Below are positions 36,501-51,500 of a stretch of 64,000 bases of DNA, one piece after another (position 1 is the stretch's first letter; every line of letters begins with the position of its first letter). A model generated the notes under the pieces. That model ran no database searches, was not told where the DNA came from, and was given only the letters and a program-made list of their open reading frames with translations. Made by a program: the position numbers and the translations under genes. Source of the stretch: Leptidea sinapis (lineage: Eukaryota; Arthropoda; Insecta; Lepidoptera; Pieridae); NCBI RefSeq assembly GCF_905404315.1, contig NC_066280.1, positions 11,913,001 through 11,977,000 of the forward strand. The letters are read 5' to 3'.

Positions 36501-39500
36501 GGCACTGCCGAGTCCGCGACTCGACGTCGACAATACAACCACGAACAACACATATTTGGTTTCAAGTTCTCTAATTGGCAGCCTGTAACATTTCCTCCAT
36601 AGTTCTGTCAGATTTACGACCGATTAGAATCTAATTGACGTGTGCTGCCGTAACAAAATTATAGTCAGCAATGGGAGCTCAATGCGTTGGCGCAAGGTAA
36701 TCCTGCGCCTGAGTCGAGCGCCTTATTAGGCACTCTATCCGTCAAGGCAATGAACTGTGACGCACGCGCCGGGCCCGCCGTGAACGAAGGAGAACTGCAT
36801 GTACAGTGCAATGCCTAAACCACGCTACATATTAAACGACCTTGGACATGGGCGAGAGCAGTAGCTCGACACTAATTGTGAAAACGACTGCACGAATACT
36901 GGCAAAAACTGTACTGATGTAGACTCAACTATAAAAACCAATTGAGTACAATTGCTCAACGATCGGGGGGTTGGTTAAAATTGGATATTAATTGGCGGTC
37001 GGCGTGACATTAGGCTATCTGTGCGCTGTATGAAATATGTAGTGTTGACGTCAGCAAGGATCGATACGGTAATGATTGATACAGTCTTTGTGTGTCGGTG
37101 CCCGCAGCCCGCGATACGTATAGCGGGATTGTGAAAACTGGTTGGGTTACGCAGCCGCGTCACGTAGCGTCATTGATATCAATACAAGTCTAACCTGTTC
37201 AAATACTAGATCACAAAATTAATTAGGCCAAAGAGATAGTGAGCCGAAACAGCCGGTTTAAAATAATCATCGAATCAACATGTAAATTGCGAACGCATTA
37301 ATCAAGTCAGCTACGACCTTGTATGCAGGAATTGAGTAAATAGTTTTTCAAAGCAATATCGCGTTGCAAATTATGGAGCGGAAAGATAAGATCGTATATA
37401 AGCGTTCTGAGGTCGTATTTCAAGAATTTTTACTTGATTCTATAACATCATATGAATTACAAAGTATATCACTATTACTCGTTGTAATTATAAAACTATA
37501 ATTAATTATAAGACACTGGGTACACGGGGTAGAAGCACATGCACCGGTCCGTAGTTTACAAAGGTTCCGGTATAACTGCAGGCACCCATTCCCTTGTAAA
37601 AGACGTATGTAAACAAGTTCCTGAGGCGGACATTCACGATATTTACAGGACTTCAGCGAAGCTAAACTACAAGCGAGGAACACGAGGTTTTCGACGCCCA
37701 ACACAGCAACGACATGGCGTGTTTGCTTTGGCCTATTTTCCTGCAGATACCTACGCCTCTGTGATTTACAGTACCGAGGATTACGGATTGTGTTACTGAA
37801 TAGTTAATGCAATTGACTATAGAGAATAATTTGTATATATAAAGATATAGGTATAGATAGATAATCAACGAACACCTAAGAGTACTTATTTTGAATATAA
37901 AATGTTAGTAGTTAGTAGTAATTAATCTAATCGCCAAGACGAGTCAAAGAAAGAGTAAAAGAAGTTGTCATGTTTTGAAACCTCATAAAATTCCGTTCCG
38001 GACAATACAGACGTAAACTTCAATAATCATAATATGAAGTTCTCGGCATAATATTATACCAAACACAATTAATAGTATATGCCAAGGGTCGACAACAGAC
38101 GGACCGCGATAGGTTGAACCTCGGACCGCCAAATATTGTACAGTTTTGTATACCAGGTATAAATTATACATACAGTCTCCTCTCCTTCCCACAAGCACAC
38201 AGCCGGTCCGAGGTTCGAGTCTCCTTAGGAGATGCCCCGTGACTTTTGTTGCGTATTCTTTGAGGCCTCCACGGCCTATGTTGCTGTAAAAGCCTTCAGG
38301 GCTGACAACATAGAGGAGGCTTTTAGTCGGTAGGGGCACACCCGAGACCGACATATGGGCCCCGTTTCGGGGTCTTCAATACGTAAATGTATTTTCCTCC
38401 TCTCCAAAAAAAAAAGTACAAATTAATAGGTAAATATAGTCTACTATATCTTTATTTATTGGAATAATATTTTAAAGCCGAATATGATGAAGAAAAATAT
38501 AAAAATTGCAAAAAAATAGCTATCAATTTAGCCACTATGTTTGGATCGATATGCATATGTGAAACATCTTTATCAATATCAAATATCGTTCAAGATTTGT
38601 ACGTTCGGATGCCCACCACATTAGAAGACACACGTTGAATTTGCTATTCTTTTCGAGAACCAATCTATAAAAAAACTGGCTCTTGGTGCAGTTTCTCACA
38701 TAAATTCTAGGCCTTGTGTTTAATCATTGTAAATTTAAAACTATACAATAAATATGTACCACTTAATTATTATCAGTTCATTTTTTCTGGACCTCGTTAA
38801 AATTTTCCCAGTTTTCTGACGCCATCTTTAACTACTTGCCGACGATTAACGGCCGTTATCAATAACCTATCTATCCTTAGTTTAACTTACTAGTGGTAGA
38901 CAAATCTATTACATTACATCTATTATATACATTTCAATAATCTATCGACATAAAGCAGTGGACTATAACTATATTGGACATAACTGTGAATAGATCTTGT
39001 CATTAAACGGTGACAGCAATGTATCCGTAACTAGAGATACGCTATTGAAAACGACCATTTGTCTGAAGTTGTTGCGTTGGTGCATCTGGCAACAGAAAAA
39101 TCACGAAATTTTAAACTGGCAAAAAAAAATAACCTAAAATAAAGTACATAAACATAACTGTTTTTTATCTTAGGTCTAAAATAATTAAAAATTTTACCAA
39201 ATAATTAACGTTACAAGTAAATAAATCACTCAAGTCCTGATTTTATATGTACAGACTACATATTGGTAGAGAGTATAGCCTGATCATAAATTGTCGTGGA
39301 TCGTGCAACTATTATGTAACATAACAATAAGTTCACGAGGAATAGTATGCAACCGAAAAATCTTGCGAAATGGTGGAGTCATCCATTTAAGGCGAAGAGT
39401 AAGCCGAAAACACGCAAACATGTTTTTAAGTTTTGTGGTGCAAGTATAGCATTTCGAGCTATGAACACTACTTAATCCTGTTACACATATCCTTAAGTTT

Positions 39501-42500
39501 TATTTGTAGGTTGCTAATGCTTGTTGTTGGTTATAGTTAACACTGCCGAGCCTTTTTGAACTACCACTTTTCTTTGAAGTTAAACAAGTTTATTGGCATG
39601 GCGTGACGCATTTTTTTTGGTACTTCTCTCAGGAAAGTTATTCTTATAGCTTGTACTTTTTTGTGTAGGTTAATATATTCAGATTAGTAGAGAATAACGA
39701 GGATTGTAAGCATATAAACTGTTTTCCACGCAAGAATTTTCGCTTTCGCTCAAGGTCGCTGGCATTTAGTGTCGCCTTAAGACACACAGTTTGCTGAATC
39801 AGGCCGTAGAGCATGGCTCAAATGAAGATCTCATAACTTTCTATTTAAGGCATAAAAGGCATTCTCTAAATTGAATCCTTTAGAATTCTGTTTGGTGGCA
39901 GTTCAAACACCACCACCACAGCTTCGGAAACAATAGTGAAATCATTATTAACTTGGCAACCATTTCTTACACGCTTTTTATTAGCTTCACCTGCATATAC
40001 ATGCATGTCTGTTTGTATGTTTGTTTGTTTGTAACCGACTCGGGCGTTTGTAAACGACTTGGGCGCTATATTGACTCACTTTAAACGGCCAGTACATAAA
40101 GTAATTATTCCATTTTTCAATTTGCAAAATAAGATTTTTATTAATTTATATAATTTTCATCATATATCGATACGATACGATATATGAAAATAAGGCTAGT
40201 TAATTTTAAATTCGAACCGTTATCTTTAACCGATTTATCTAATATTAGGAAATTTTCGAATACCTAACATAATTTTTTATCCAACAATGTAAATAATAGT
40301 TTAAAACAAAAAAACACGCTTTTATAAATAAACAGTTATTTTTCTACGAAATAAATAGTCTTTTTAACTACGTTACAGAGCATTTATAAAGTTCCTACCA
40401 ACAAACAGAAAACACTCACTCTGGTTAGATCGTATCGCATCCATTAAAGATATCAAAAGCTTCTGGTAAATACCACAGCACTTTGCTAAACTTTATAATA
40501 TCCACCGAGAACAAACTGTCGGCGTGTTTCTCTACCCTAAGCGAATACTATATTATGCGAGGAAGGTAAGCCGCTCTAGTCGATCTAATCAGTAAATAAG
40601 CGCAGCGAAATAATGATTTCAGCTCCAACCCAGCATGACCCTACGTGATGGCCTGTGTGACCGGCCAATTATAACAGCTACCGTACCAAATTCCCATTTA
40701 TGAAACTAATCTTAGTATCCGGCAGACGATTTTATAAATTTACTACGGCAGAGGTGAGAAGTATGAAGCCGAGAATTTAAAAGGTTTACCATGTCCATAG
40801 GACACCGACCTATATCTATTTGGTTGGGAGAATAAGGATAGCATATATTTTATATCAAATTATCATCATTTCAGCCGGAAGACCCACTATTCCGGAGATC
40901 ATGACTAGATCGTCGGTACATCTTGTTGGGGGGCTACCAACATTACGCCTTCCGGTACGAGGACCTTAGGACCTGCCCCAACGGCTATCTGTCCGTGGAG
41001 CTATGCGCCCTGCCCTCTGCCACTTCAGTTTCGCAATCATTTGGGCTATGGAGTGACCGCCCTCAGGCTATTAAATAATAAGTTTAATTGTACAATATTA
41101 CTTTGTAAACATATTTATTCGCTGAGAAAAAAAAGCCCGCTGAGTTTGTTGCGCCCATTCTTCTCAGGTCTGAGGCATTCATTTTGGAATGGGTGGTAGT
41201 TTTTTGACTTTCAATAAGTGATGTCACATCCTATTTTGATATGTCCGTGACTTGGGTTCTCCTACGGATCTCCTCATTACTGATTCGATCTCGTAGGGAT
41301 CAAATTATAAAGTGGAATAATACAGGAAAGTAGGATATATTTTGATTACGTGAAGAAAGATGTTATAGGTATTCTAAATCTTCATTTAATCATCAGGCAT
41401 AAATACCAATAAAACTTATGTATGAGTTTTGTGAGCCATGTAATGTAAAGTTGACATATTATCATAATGATTATCTCTATCTCTCTCGTCTCTTTTACGG
41501 CCTTTCCCAATATTCAGTCTATCTCTTACTTGAGATAAAAATCGTAACTATCATTGACTTTTCTCTCCCAATAAACAAAACGACGGTAACACACCGTTAT
41601 CCGTACACGCTGTCTGTCAATGGGACGACGTGTAGCTTACCCGCGATAGAAGTTTGTATGGATATTTCAATTCACGCGTCCCAATATAAGGCGATAAGAA
41701 TGACTTATCGGGTATATTGGGACAGCTTCAGATTATTGATAGCTAATTACTGACAGTAGAAGGTAGTAATTTATCTCTATCTAGATCATTTGTTATATTT
41801 ACTTGAACTGAATTGATTTCAATGCAATAATGTCGTATCAGAATCCAAATTTTCCAGCTTTTTGTGTCTGTAATCTTAATATAACAAGTTACTGCTAATG
41901 TCCACATAGGAAATAACAGCAAATACCGTCGTCACCGGCCGACAAGACATCAAAAGTGATGCTTGAATTCGCAACGGGTCATTGGCATGCGTAGGCACAT
42001 CTAAGACGTCGCCAATCTTAGGAGTGCCAATAAATGAAAAGTTTAAATACAGCACGACAACAAATTTAAAGAAGATTTCCTGTGAAGAACGTCGAAAGTA
42101 AACAACAGCCAGTTAAACGGAACCCATATAAATTCGTCATGTCTGTCTGTCTGTCTGTCCGTCTGTCACATCCAAATTTTTTCCGAAAGTATTACAACTA
42201 TACTATTGAAACTTGGTAAGTAGATGAATTCTGTGAACCGAATTCAGATTTTGGCACAAAAATAGAAAAAAAAGCTTTAATTTTGGGGGTTCCAGATACT
42301 GAGAAATCAAACTCAAAAATTTTTTTTCATCAAACCCATACGTATAGATAGGTCTTCAAAAATAATATTGAGGTTTCTAATATCATTTTTTCTAAACTGA
42401 ATAGTTTGCGCGAGAGACACAAAGAGGAAAAATGCCTACTAACAAGAACACAAAAACAAAATACATTTCCATAAAAGCCATGGGTATTTACATTTATAGG

Positions 42501-45500
42501 CAATTTGGCAGTCCCTACCTCGTTATGATCCTAAATAAATACAGCAGTTGTGTTATAGTTAATTTGTTTCATTTGGTTCCGTTATTTTATTACGAAACTT
42601 CTATTGAACACCCACTCACAAAAAAATTCCTTACTCAAGATACTAAAAACCTAGACCGTTGCGTAGAGACGTCGTTTCATTGTGTGTCTTCTACCGCATT
42701 TATCACGGGGGGTGTTCCGAAGAGCTGTTCAACCTGATTCCTGCCGCCGATTCACCTTCGCACGACACGCCACAACTTAGGATATCATCCCCACCATCTG
42801 GATGTGTGGCGGTCCTCCACAGTGCGGTTTTCAAGGAGCTTTCTTCCTCGTACGACGAAGCTGTGGAATGAGCTTCCTTGTGCGGTGTTTCCGGGACGAT
42901 ACGACATGGGTACCTTCAAGAAAAGCGCGTACACCTTCCTCTTAAAGGCCGGCAACGCTCTTGTGATTCCTCTGGTGTTGCAAGAGAGTGTGGGCGGTGG
43001 TGATCACTTAACACCAGGTGACCCGTACGCTCGTTTGTCCTCCTATTCCATAAAAAAAAAACACCTACAGTAAGCAATCCTTGCTTATTCCAAAGCTCAA
43101 CTACTACTATTTAAATCCACAGGGACTACCTTGCTAGAAAACCAATAAACGCCGCTGGTTTCACTATATCCTCCCTCTCGGTACTTCGGAACGCATTTCT
43201 AATTACAAGGAATATACAAATTCCGCACGATACAACTAGATTAATTAATGTCAAACGTATTATGTAGGCGACAACATAACATTTCTTACAGAGCCATTCA
43301 TCAATTTTAAGAAATGAACGTCAAGTTAATGGCCACCACCATTACGCGGCAATTATACTAATGAACTTGTTGTTGCTTTGATCCATATCAGATTATAGTC
43401 TCTGTTACGTTAGTGTGGTTGTAGTTTTATGGATGGCCCACAGTGTGGATAACTTGAATGAATGCTTCACTCAGCCTAGCCCAGAAACTCTCTAAGAAAA
43501 AAGCGATTTACTCGATTGTATGAAACATGCAGTCATTGAAAATAAAGGACGAGACGAGCAGGACGTTGAGCTGATGGTAAATGATACGACTTGCCCTTTA
43601 CAATGCAGTGCTGCGCAGAATTCTTCACAAACCCAAAAATTCTTAGCGGCACTACAATTGCGCTCGTCACACTGAGACATAAGATGTTAAGTCTCATTTG
43701 CCCAGTAATTTCACTAGCTGTTTTGTTTCATTCCATGTTCACACAACTTAAATGGAATGACGTCATAGAAAAAAAACATTTACCACGTCTTGTGTCTTTA
43801 AATTAGTTTAAGTTTTGATCAAACTATAGCCCACTAGCTCCACCCACATCGTTGCACTCATGCAACAACAACGGATAGCTTAAAGAATCCTTTTGGGCGC
43901 ATTATATACATTTTAGCTGCAAGTAGCGTATTTTGATCGTTCCACTTGAACACCGTTTTACCGATTATTCATCTCCTACAGTAAGCGCATTCTGTAAGGC
44001 ATGAATCTAACTTGGAATATCACACAAGCAACCACATCGTGCGTCTCTAAAGTAAATAAGTCTACAATTGCGTATTCACAAGTCAAATATTTTTGATTGT
44101 TTGATCATATAATATCCGCATCAAAAAATATGGTTCCACTCGTATAGTCGACATTAGTGAATACGAATAAGATAATCTCAGCGCTGAATCCGCTTTGGAG
44201 ACTCGAAATTACAATATCGAATGCGCCTGAGGACTCGAAACTAAATGGCCGAATCCGAGTGAAGTGATTCTGTGTTAATTTTTCGTTCATTTACATGCAA
44301 GCGAATGATGCAAATTGTAAATGCACAAAATTGTTGGATCGGGTCATCAATTAATTCTATTAACACTCGGTTCATTTTGTATTCAAATGATTCATTTGGA
44401 GTGAAAGGTTCCGAATGAAAGATAAATAATAAGCTGTTATCGCTTTATGTGATCCTGTCGCTTCCGTTGCAATAAAATTTTATAAATTACATCTATGAGT
44501 TATATCAGGTATCAGGATATAAGAGGATACTGACCTAACTTTCATGATTAGCAAGTATTGAATGCTATAGCATGGCCAGAGGATATTTCCCATAATAAAT
44601 TACACTAACTCATATACATTCATACATACTGCTCCAATAATTCCTTTATATAATCTTTATTCAATTGGTCTGATATAAACGCATCTGACTCGCGATGCTA
44701 CATTTTAACGTTAGCACTTTGAATAATTAAACACGATTCACACATCGATCGGAGTACGAATACACTTTTCATACCAAATCTATTAAAGAACAGAAACTCA
44801 TTTTAAAATATAATTCAGTGAACTTCTTTAAACCGGCTATAAATTCAGGATAGGTGAGCATGGAGTTAAAAATTACCATAGATGATAACTCCCGGAAAAT
44901 GCATGATGTGCTGCCCCACGAATTGTTGGTGGTTTTAGGACCCATCTATCTAGGAATGAGGCATGGTGGCGTAGGCTTTTCAAAATAACTAACTAACATT
45001 CCGGTTTGGATATTTTGGGGAGTAGCTCTAACAGAATACTTCTGCTCTCTTGTGGAACAATCGAAACCTACCCAAAGAAAAAATAACTTCGACATTACAC
45101 CGATATATTGAAATGTTTACACCTATTAGTACTACTTTCCATTAAAAATTATGACCAAATTAAATTACTTCCCGCATCTGACTCAAAATCATAACAGACC
45201 GACCGACCAAAGTTACTGGACCTCAAGACTACAACTTTGGACCACAACTATTCCCTATCGTTGACCAGGCGCGGCAATATTCTTTATTACCAACAAACAT
45301 AGATTTGATATATCTCCACGTTTCGAACATTTATCTTGTCCATCCTCCAACGCCATGGCACATTTTATTAATAATTTGAGTCGTCATTGCGAATACAGCA
45401 CCGAATGCCGTGCCGTCGCTCGCGGACGGTGTCAGGCGGTGGAGCGGCACGCGGCCGTCCTGTGACTGATCCTCTTATCACCCCGCACCTCGTGGTTATA

Positions 45501-48500
45501 GTGTGCTCTAGACCTAAGCCCTATAGACGGATCTGGATAACTCTTAAGGCCGTCGAGATCAGCTGTTTAATATTTTCAATATGTTGGTCGGAAAGAAGCA
45601 TATACAGAATATTAGAAATGACTGGCCTCACCAACCAACGTTGGTATCTTCCTTCTCAGACGAAAGAGAAAACTTTTATCATCATTACTATATTCTCTTT
45701 CAACAATAGCGCCTAGGTCCTAGGATAAGACAGAGATTAAGCACAGCTTAAGATTAAAATTAAGAAATTTAGATTAAAGCGACGTTCAGATTAGAGATTG
45801 TTGTAATTGTTGTTGTTGATTGGCCGGGTCGGGACCCGATACCGGGGCATCAAAATAAAATACTCGGTCGCAACATTCCCGCCTTTTGTTAAAAATATTA
45901 CCTACTATCGATCAACGAATCGTAAATATTTCTAAGATATAAATAGGCGAGCTCATCGCTTTTTACTATTAATAACATTTTTACTATTTTTACTATTAAT
46001 TATTAATGTATCTTATTTTACCTAATGTAACCACCAGCTTGGGTTTAAAAGTACTAAATGGGTCACGCCTGGGCAGTTAGGAAACACTGGGTTATGGAAA
46101 CAATAGTAAATTATGATATAATTTCCGCGTGCTCCGTCTACCTGGTTCCCGTATTCGAAGGCGTACATTTACAGAGCGAGGTTCACCTGCGCGTCACCCC
46201 GCGCGTACTCCGTACTCGCGCCATACAATAACACACGCAATAATGTAATTTTAATGAGGAGATATTTACGCGCCAAGTGCGTGACCATTGTAGACCCTAC
46301 TAATGCCCGTGGCGACATTGAGGCAGGCTCGACAGTTCAGGCGTTAAAATGGAGCTTAGTACAGACGTGGGTTTGGTTCTAGGTTAAATAGAAACACATT
46401 TTGTTATGTTTTTATAGTGATAACCATCACTTCTGGGATTAATACACAAATAAAATTTGAAAACAAAATTTTATGAACGATGCGGGGCTCCCAATATTAT
46501 TTAATCAAACCTAAAGTTTTGTTTTCAAATTTTATTTGTGTATTAATCCCAGAAGTGAGGGTTATAACTTTAAAGACATAACAAATTGTTTAGCGAGCAA
46601 GAGCGACATCTCAAGTCAATTTCCTATTTGAATAGAAACACAGTCTCATGGTATTTAAGAAAAAGACCACCGAACATCATCCATAAATAAAAGCTTTTTA
46701 TTTGACGATTTCTATATTTGAAAATCCCTGTGTTATCTGATTTCAAGCAAAAGTTAAAGAATAATTGATTCAGATTTAAATATTGACGCGGATGAGAAGA
46801 CAACCGAAAGAACAGATTAGAGAATGAAGAGAAGTGAAAACGGTCGACCTTTACCCTAATCTATATATATAAAAATGAATTGTTGTTCGTTAGTCTCGCT
46901 AAAACTCGAGAACGGCTGGACCGATTTGACTAATTTTGTTCTTGAATTATTTGTGGAAGTCCAGAGAAGGTTTAAAAGGTAAATAAATCGGAAAATGCTG
47001 CTAAATTAAATAAAAACAACAAATTTGTTTTTCCTTTCATGTGACCCCCGTCGCTCAGAATCAAATTCAAGGAATTGTTTAAAATGAATAACTAATTAGA
47101 ATCTTTATAATATCTTTCTAACTTTCTCAGGAGGTGAGAAATAAACTTAATTTTAGCTAAATATAGTTAGTAGATTAACTACAGTTGTTAACTATCAGAT
47201 TATTTTTATGTAGATGGATAAATCTTAAGTTTTGATCTTATGTCGTCATCTATTTCTCATATACCCCAAAAATTTTAAATATTGTTTTTTTTTCTTATTA
47301 CTTTATATGGCAATACAGCGTTTGCTGGGTCAGCTATTACTTAATATTTATAATGAATATTACGTTTAATAGAAAGTGAAAGTGAATATAGAAGTATCAG
47401 AAAACTAACAATGTTTTATTATCCAACGATCCCGCTTGTGAGGGCTACTCACTCGCTACAATATCTATCTTTGTGGCGATGCTGGAACAGCTGTATCGAA
47501 AACTCCCCATGAAAAATCTAGCAACGGCAAGTTTTGGCATTTCAATAACCATCTAGTGGAAATTTCTGTTGGTCTGTTTTGCAATCCATCTATGGGTTGG
47601 CGAAGATTTGAATGACTGTCGCAGTCTAAGCGTTTGCTATATCGACTATCGGCCGTTTTCAATAACGTAGCTTTAGTTATGGGTATATTGCTATCACCTT
47701 TAATGTTATCTTATCTATCCATAGTTATGTCCAATATAGTTACCCTTATTATTAGTTATAGTCCAATGCTATCTGTCGATAGGTTATTGAAATGTAAGTA
47801 AGCGTATAGGGATAGATTTGTCTACCTCTAGTAAGTAAAACTAAGGATAGAAAGGTTATTGAAAACAGCCATTAATGGATTTGAAAATTTAGATTAACAT
47901 TTTAAAATGTAGATTTACCAAAGACTGACACATCGCATAAAGTCTAAGTTTTTAAAATAGAAATCGAATAGTACTGATCGGATATGACATACTCTGTCAA
48001 ATTCCAAACTAATGGCTCGACTAGTGGAGTCATCACCAATTTGCACTATAGACAGAAAGACCGGAGAAGAGATATGTAAATATTTTTCTATATTTACACA
48101 TCGCTAGCCTTTCCTAATCCGCGAGAGAGCCGAAATAGGCAAGTTTGTATGTGTGAAGGCTGAAATTACTGGAGAGAATTCAATTAAAAAATTGTGAACA
48201 GCTGACAAAGACTGACCGTAGATATTTCTCGGTTAATTATTGGGAGGGCAACGTCCGCGCCTACAGGGGCCAGGGGAGAGGGGTACACAGCCTGGGAATC
48301 ATACATTTATTGTAAGACAATCTATGTGAATATCATGACAACTGAAGAACGGTCAAGTGCGTGTCTTGTACACAAAGGTTCTGTGCCATTGCACGAGATA
48401 TTTTAACACTACGTACTTTTTAAAAGCTTTGTAAGTAAGAAACATTTTTATGAATTATATGAATACGAATGGCAAGACGGCAAATTCGAATAAGCTGTAT

Positions 48501-51500
48501 TATATTTTTACTAGTGGACCCAACAGACGTTGTCCTGTACACACGTCTTAAATTTGAAAAATCGGTCCAGCCGTTAGGAGGAGTTCACTAACATACACAC
48601 TCACAGAAGAATTATATATATAAAGATGGACGGAATTGAGAATCTAAACCAATCTCAAATTCACTGAAACAAACAAAAAAAATCATCAAAATAGGTCCAG
48701 CCGTTTAGGATGTAGTTTAATTGTAAATCTAAACCATTCTCGAATCCACCTAAAGACACACACCAATCTCAAATTCACTGGAACACACAAAAATATCATC
48801 AAAATCGGTCCAGCCGTTTAGGAGGTAGTTCAATTGTGAATCTAAACCATTCTCGAATCCACCTGAAGACACACAGAAAGTTTCATTAGAATCGGTCCAG
48901 CCGTCTAGGAGGAGTTCAGTGACATACACACGCACACAAGAATTATATATATTAAAGATGGTAATTAATACGTCCTGCTCATTACAACGCATTACTCATT
49001 GTTCTTGAAAAAAACAAAAATTCTGAGCGGCACTACAACTGCGCCCGCCACCTTGAGACAAAATGTTAAGAAAATTTATTGAAGTAGGCGTTACTTGTGG
49101 AAATCCATAATTATTCAAATGATTTGAGTTTTGTTTAGTGTTAATTCCGCCAATATTTGTCTTTAAACAATTCGACACGTGTTTCGTCACGTGACATTCT
49201 CTCAAGTGCAATGTCAAGAGTGCATTATGTTAGCGGAAGAGTGTGGCCGTGAACCGGACATCAACCGCGTGAACAGACAGACAGACGAGCAGGTCGGTAG
49301 ACACAAACATTGGGCAGGTCTCGTAACCATAACATACTTGGGCTGATTGTTTGAGGCGGCCAGAAATAGACACTAGATAACTTGAACGACTTTTAGAGTT
49401 CCGTAGCTAAATGGCAAAAAAACGGAACCCTTATAGATTCGTCATGTCTGTCTGTCCGTCCGTCCGTCCGTACGTCACAGACACTTTTTTCCAAAACTAT
49501 ACTGTTGTAACTTAGTAAATGGATGTATTCTGTTTACATTAAGATTTTTACGAAAAGTAGAAAAAAAATTTTGGCTGTTCCCCATACTTAGAACTGAAAC
49601 TCAAATCAAAAAATCATCAAACCCATACGTGTGGGGTATCTATGGATAGGTCTTCAAAAATGATATTGAGGTTTCTAATATCATTTTTTTTAAAAGAATA
49701 GTTTGCGCGAGATACACTTTTAAGTTGTAAAAATTGGTCCCACCCATCCCTGTAACTTCTAAAATAATGATAACACTAAAAAAAATGTATGGTTTAAACG
49801 AGATCTAGTAAGTAGTTTTATTTAATACGTCATAAATCGTTACAACGAACTACAAGAACTTTTATATTCTGTGACTTGCTGCTACGGAACCCTTCATGGG
49901 CGAGTCCGACTCGCACTTGGCCGCTTTTTATTCAATCATTAGTGCGTCTGTAACAGTTGGCCTTCGTCTGGCAACACAATCGGTAGTTACGATTTTAAAA
50001 CTTCCGATTGTTCCACCTTCACAGAAAGTGATTTCGTATCAATGATGTGCCAACTGGGGCGTACAAATATGCGGACAGAGAAGTTGTAATATGATTTAAA
50101 AAAAAATACAATATATCTGATTTTTGTTGTAAAAATTGTAGTTCTCCATTTTTTACATAATGCCTACTACTCGACTAAGTCGAGTTAACAAGTCTTTTGT
50201 GGGGAGATGTATATGCTTTTACAACAGGACCCCAGAAAATGTTCAAAACAAAAGTATTACGTTATTCAAAAGAATTGTTAAAAAATCGTTTGTGTGGTAA
50301 AGGTTACTATAACATAAATGACTTTCTTAATGATACCACAGATTGGGAATGGAGCGACCGCCCTCAGGCTATTAAATGATATGTTGAATTGAACAATGTT
50401 ACTTTAATTGTAAAACATATTTTTGGTGAAAAAAAGCCCGCTGAGTTTGTTGCGCCCATTCTTCTCAGGCCTGAGGCATTCTTTTTTTTATGGAATAGGA
50501 GGACAAACGAGCGTACGGGTCACCTGGTGTTAAGTGATCACCGCCGCCCACATTCTCTTGCAACACCAGAGGAATCACAAGAGCGTTGCCGGCCTTTAAG
50601 AAAGATGTACGTTCTTTTTTTAACTTTCAATAAGTGGTTTCACATCCTATTTTGAATAAAATTATTTGAATATGAATTTACGTATTCTTCGTTCGTTTTT
50701 TATTGTTATTACATAGATATAGACTAAACTATGTGCCAAATTATTTTTTAAATATTAGTTACATAATGTCTGCCAAAAAGGCATCAAATAGTTATCTGCG
50801 TTCAATTTGTAAAATTGATAATTTTTATGTTACGTGTGAAATTTGTTTTATCCTGCTTTTGAAGATCGTTTCTAACTCCCTTTCACACTACAACATGGCA
50901 TTTTCACTGATAAATGACATCAATAGAAATATAATTAAAAATGATGTATCTCATTGGAAAAAAAAAATCTTTATACATAATAATTTTCATCTACCTTCAT
51001 TAAACAAGGTAACAAGTAAATCAATAAGAGATAAATGTATTCTCTCATTTACCTACATTTTAGAGTTTGTAGTTATCAATATCGGCGCCAAATTCTGCTC
51101 AAGATAGAACTTGATTTTATTAAATGGATTTCAATCGAACAAAGCAGTAAAAAAATTAAATCGAATCAACCGAAAGGTCCATGTAACGTTAGGTATACTA
51201 CGATATCAACACCAGTGAGAGGCTCCTTTGAACAGGATGCCAGCTGGGTACGGCGCCTATTTCTGCCGTGAAGCAGTAATGTGTAAACATTACTGTGTTT
51301 CAGTCTGAAGGCCGCCGTAGCTAGTAAAATTACTGGGCAAATGAGACTTAACATATTATTATGTCTCAAGGTGACGAGCGCCGCTCAGATTTTTTTTTTC
51401 AAGAATCCTGAGCGGTACAGCATTGTAATGGGCAGGATTTATCAATTATAACCATCAGCTGAACGTCCTGCTCGTCTCGTCCCTTATTTTCATAAAAAAT

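Noticed and set aside
36545..36600. Acceptor at ttacag giving a longer exon E2 (starting CQLENLKPN)
   Set aside because: Phase would fit, but the added residues look like chance translation and the composition drops to intron level; the shorter exon is preferred.
41418..41753. 111-codon plus frame
   Set aside because: It runs through a hairpin (41679-41722) and repeat-like DNA with no protein motif; probably a MITE interior.
48750..48992. 80-codon minus frame with cysteine-rich repeats, seen again at 56793-56999
   Set aside because: The frame follows the tandem units of repeat L in both copies and has no separate signal of coding selection.
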